Source: Acidimicrobiaceae bacterium (GTDB lineage Bacteria; Actinomycetota; Acidimicrobiia; Acidimicrobiales; Bog-793). From it: 6,153 nucleotides of DNA. The position numbers were made by a program, and so were the translations under genes. Shown piece after piece: positions 4,711 through 6,153 of the stretch; positions within the stretch are counted from its first letter, which is position 1, and every line of letters starts with the position of its first letter. Below the pieces are notes generated by a model that did no database searches, was not told the DNA's origin, and saw only the letters and a list, made by a program, of their open reading frames with translations. The stretch lies in the NCBI GenBank assembly GCA_025463965.1, contig JAODBN010000231.1:1-6153 (forward strand), in the 5' to 3' direction.

Positions 4711-5741
4711 AGCTCCGGCTCCTTCCAGCAGGCCGCGAGGCTGCCGTTCCGATCGAGGAGCGGCGGCTCTTCCACGGCGCAGCGGTCGAATGCATAGGGG
4801 CAGCGGGCACGGTAAGGACAGCCCGGAGGGAGCCGGCTCGGGTCGGGAGGAGTCCCGCCGATCTGGGTCAGTGCGGAGCGGTGTCCGACGCCGGGACCGG
4901 GGAGCGAGCCGAGAAGCGCCTCGGTGTAGGGATGCGTGGGCCGTTCGAAGAGGCGCCCCGTCGGGGCGTCCTCCACGACCCGACCGGCGTACATCACGAC
5001 GACTCGATCGACGAGGCGCGCGACGACACCGAGGTCGTGGGTCACCCAGACCACCGCCATGTGGGTACGCGCCTGCAGGTCCTCTACGAGGTCGAGGATC
5101 TGCTGCTGGATAGTCACGTCCAGCGCCGTCGTGGGCTCGTCGGCGACGAGCAGCCGCGGCGAGGTGGCGAGCGCCATCGCCACCATCACCCGTTGGAGCA
5201 TCCCCCCCGACAGCTCGTGGGGGAACGCCGCCTCGATACGCAGCGGATCGGGCAGCCCGACCTGGCCGAGAACCTCCCGGGTCCGGACCGCCGCCGCGTC
5301 GTGGTCGACCCCGTGGGCCCGCAGCGCCTCGGTGATCTGGGTGCGGATCCGCAACAGCGGATTGAGCGAGCTCATCGGGTCCTGGTAGACCATCGCCACC
5401 TCGCCGCCGCGCACCTCCGCGAGCTCCTTGTCGTCGAGGCGTGTGAGGTCCCTCCCGCCAAAGCGCACCGCTCCGCTCAGCACCCGCACCGGCGGCGGCA
5501 GCAGCTGAAGGACCGAGAGCATGGTGAGGGTCTTGCCCGAGCCGCTCTCGCCGACCACGCCGACCTTCTCGCCGGCGGCGACATCCAGGCTCACGCCCCG
5601 GACGATGTGACGTTCCTCTCGGCGGCGGCGGATGCCGACAACGAGGTCCTGAATCGACAGCAGCGGCGTCTTCGCGGACCAAGGCGCGCCAGCGGCCGGC
5701 GTGGCGGCGCGTGCCGGATCTACCGTCTCCTCGTGTCTCAC
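4701..5741 (-). CDS. dppD: Peptide ABC transporter ATP-binding protein, DppD/OppD type
   Basis: This 346-residue ATPase is the first of the DppD/DppF pair. Its motifs are Walker A GESGSGKT (64-71), Q-loop Gln120 in YQDPMSSLNP, signature LSGGM (177-181), Walker B LLVADE (197-202), D-loop TALD (205-208) and switch His235. The family C-terminal domain has HPYTEAL (270-276) and cysteines CPYRARCPYAFDRC...ACW (Cys308, 314, 321, 338). I chose the GTG at 5741 because it forms a 4-base GTGA overlap with the anmK stop. The open frame extends to 5885 but overlaps anmK. The resulting 25-residue Ala-rich leader before PLLSIQDLVV is longer than usual for the family, and no better start lies inside it. The permease and solute-binding genes normally found with dppDF are not in the window and may lie upstream of anmK. 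Confidence 0.92.
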   Translation of the reverse strand: MRHEETVDPARAATPAAGAPWSAKTPLLSIQDLVVGIRRRREERHIVRGVSLDVAAGEKVGVVGESGSGKTLTMLSVLQLLPPPVRVLSGAVRFGGRDLTRLDDKELAEVRGGEVAMVYQDPMSSLNPLLRIRTQITEALRAHGVDHDAAAVRTREVLGQVGLPDPLRIEAAFPHELSGGMLQRVMVAMALATSPRLLVADEPTTALDVTIQQQILDLVEDLQARTHMAVVWVTHDLGVVARLVDRVVVMYAGRVVEDAPTGRLFERPTHPYTEALLGSLPGPGVGHRSALTQIGGTPPDPSRLPPGCPYRARCPYAFDRCAVEEPPLLDRNGSLAACWKEPELWR

Positions 5742-6153
5742 GGCGCCCCCGTCGCTCCGCTTGGGGCGGCGAAGACCGGGCTCAGCTGGAGGCGCACCGG
5801 CGCGACGAGCCCGACCGGGCGGGCGAGCGGCCGGTCTCCCGGCGTCACCGAGCCGAGGACGCTGGCACGGCGCGCCCCGGTGCACGACGGCACGCTTCCC
5901 GGCAGGCCGACAACGCTCAGGTAGCCGATGACGGCGAAGAGCAGCGCTTCCTTGGCCGCCTCGCCGACCCCGAATCGTTCGAGCGGCAGGAACTCGACCC
6001 CGGGGAGGTGACCGGCGAGGGCTGCCATGAGAACCGGGTTGCGGGTCCCGCCCCCGGTGGCGACGACCTCGGCGACCTTCCGCTCGGCGAGGGCGTCGGC
6101 CACAGAGACCGCGGTCATCTCGGTGAGCGTCGCCAGCAGGTCGTCGGGATCCA
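5738..6153 (-). CDS. anmK: Anhydro-N-acetylmuramic acid kinase, C-terminal part
   Basis: The 5' end lies beyond base 6153; 137 codons plus the stop are visible. AnmK opens the 1,6-anhydro ring of anhydro-MurNAc, released by lytic transglycosylases from peptidoglycan, and phosphorylates it to MurNAc-6-phosphate for recycling. The recognisable family signatures are DPDDLLATLTEMTA, then VVATGGGTRNPVLMAALAGH (the sugar-kinase ATP-binding Gly-rich turn), G-x-x-x-A-A-K-E-A-L-L-F-A-V-I-G, and near the end LPGSVPSCTGARRASVLGSV. The N-terminal half with the catalytic Asp is outside the window. A methionine at 6118 is internal, because the family sequence continues upstream without a stop. The C-terminus after VLGSVTPGD has a Pro/Ala-rich tail of about 30 residues that is not conserved. 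The stop overlaps the dppD start, so the gene belongs to the transporter operon. Confidence 0.9.
   Translation of the reverse strand, partial: DPDDLLATLTEMTAVSVADALAERKVAEVVATGGGTRNPVLMAALAGHLPGVEFLPLERFGVGEAAKEALLFAVIGYLSVVGLPGSVPSCTGARRASVLGSVTPGDRPLARPVGLVAPVRLQLSPVFAAPSGATGAP

Noticed and set aside
3712..5682. 656-residue minus-strand frame suggesting a DppD-DppF fusion
   Set aside because: Its first half is dppD read in the wrong frame and has no ATPase motifs; only the part from GTG 4710 is a real ATPase.
4359..5924. 521-residue plus-strand open frame across dppD and dppF
   Set aside because: It is antisense to two ABC ATPases with all motifs intact, and its product is Arg/Gly-rich without domain features.
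1..6153. CRISPR array, tRNA, insertion sequence or attachment site
   Set aside because: I found no regularly spaced repeats, no tRNA-like cloverleaf, no transposase and no terminal repeats.

Overview
The window is a very GC-rich (roughly 70%), gene-dense bacterial segment with many GTG starts, two 4-base GTGA start/stop overlaps and actinobacterial-looking NrdR boxes. A high-GC actinomycete (Actinomycetota, possibly an acidimicrobial-type lineage) is the best guess. The lineage is inferred from composition and protein style and is not proven. It holds seven protein genes, two of them cut by the window edges, and no tRNA, rRNA, CRISPR or insertion sequence that I can see. No gene-free stretch exceeds 300 bases.

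Region 1 (1-362): the N-terminus of a ribonucleotide reductase large subunit (ATP-cone domain) reads leftward off the window. Its 205-base upstream gap carries a plausible leftward promoter, two tandem NrdR-type boxes 31 bp apart that cover its start site, and on the other strand a leaderless-type promoter for the next gene.

Region 2 (363-2563, rightward): a DNA-binding regulator with a cobalamin-binding domain is followed, 60 bases later, by an encapsulated ferritin-like protein (EncFtn) with a C-terminal cargo-loading peptide. That gene overlaps by 4 bases the gene for a family 1 encapsulin shell protein. The last two genes make a self-assembling protein nanocompartment that oxidises and stores iron. 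The regulator appears to be in the same transcription unit, so iron storage may be tied to vitamin B12 state, next to an iron- or B12-dependent ribonucleotide reductase. This is the most unusual feature of the window.

Region 3 (2497-6153, leftward): a compact operon of anmK (3' part only), dppD, dppF and an MFS transporter. AnmK phosphorylates anhydro-MurNAc, a peptidoglycan breakdown product. DppD and DppF are the paired ATPases of a peptide importer whose permeases and binding protein are not in the window. The set suggests uptake and recycling of cell-wall fragments or peptides. The MFS gene converges on the encapsulin gene and overlaps its 3' end by 67 bases.
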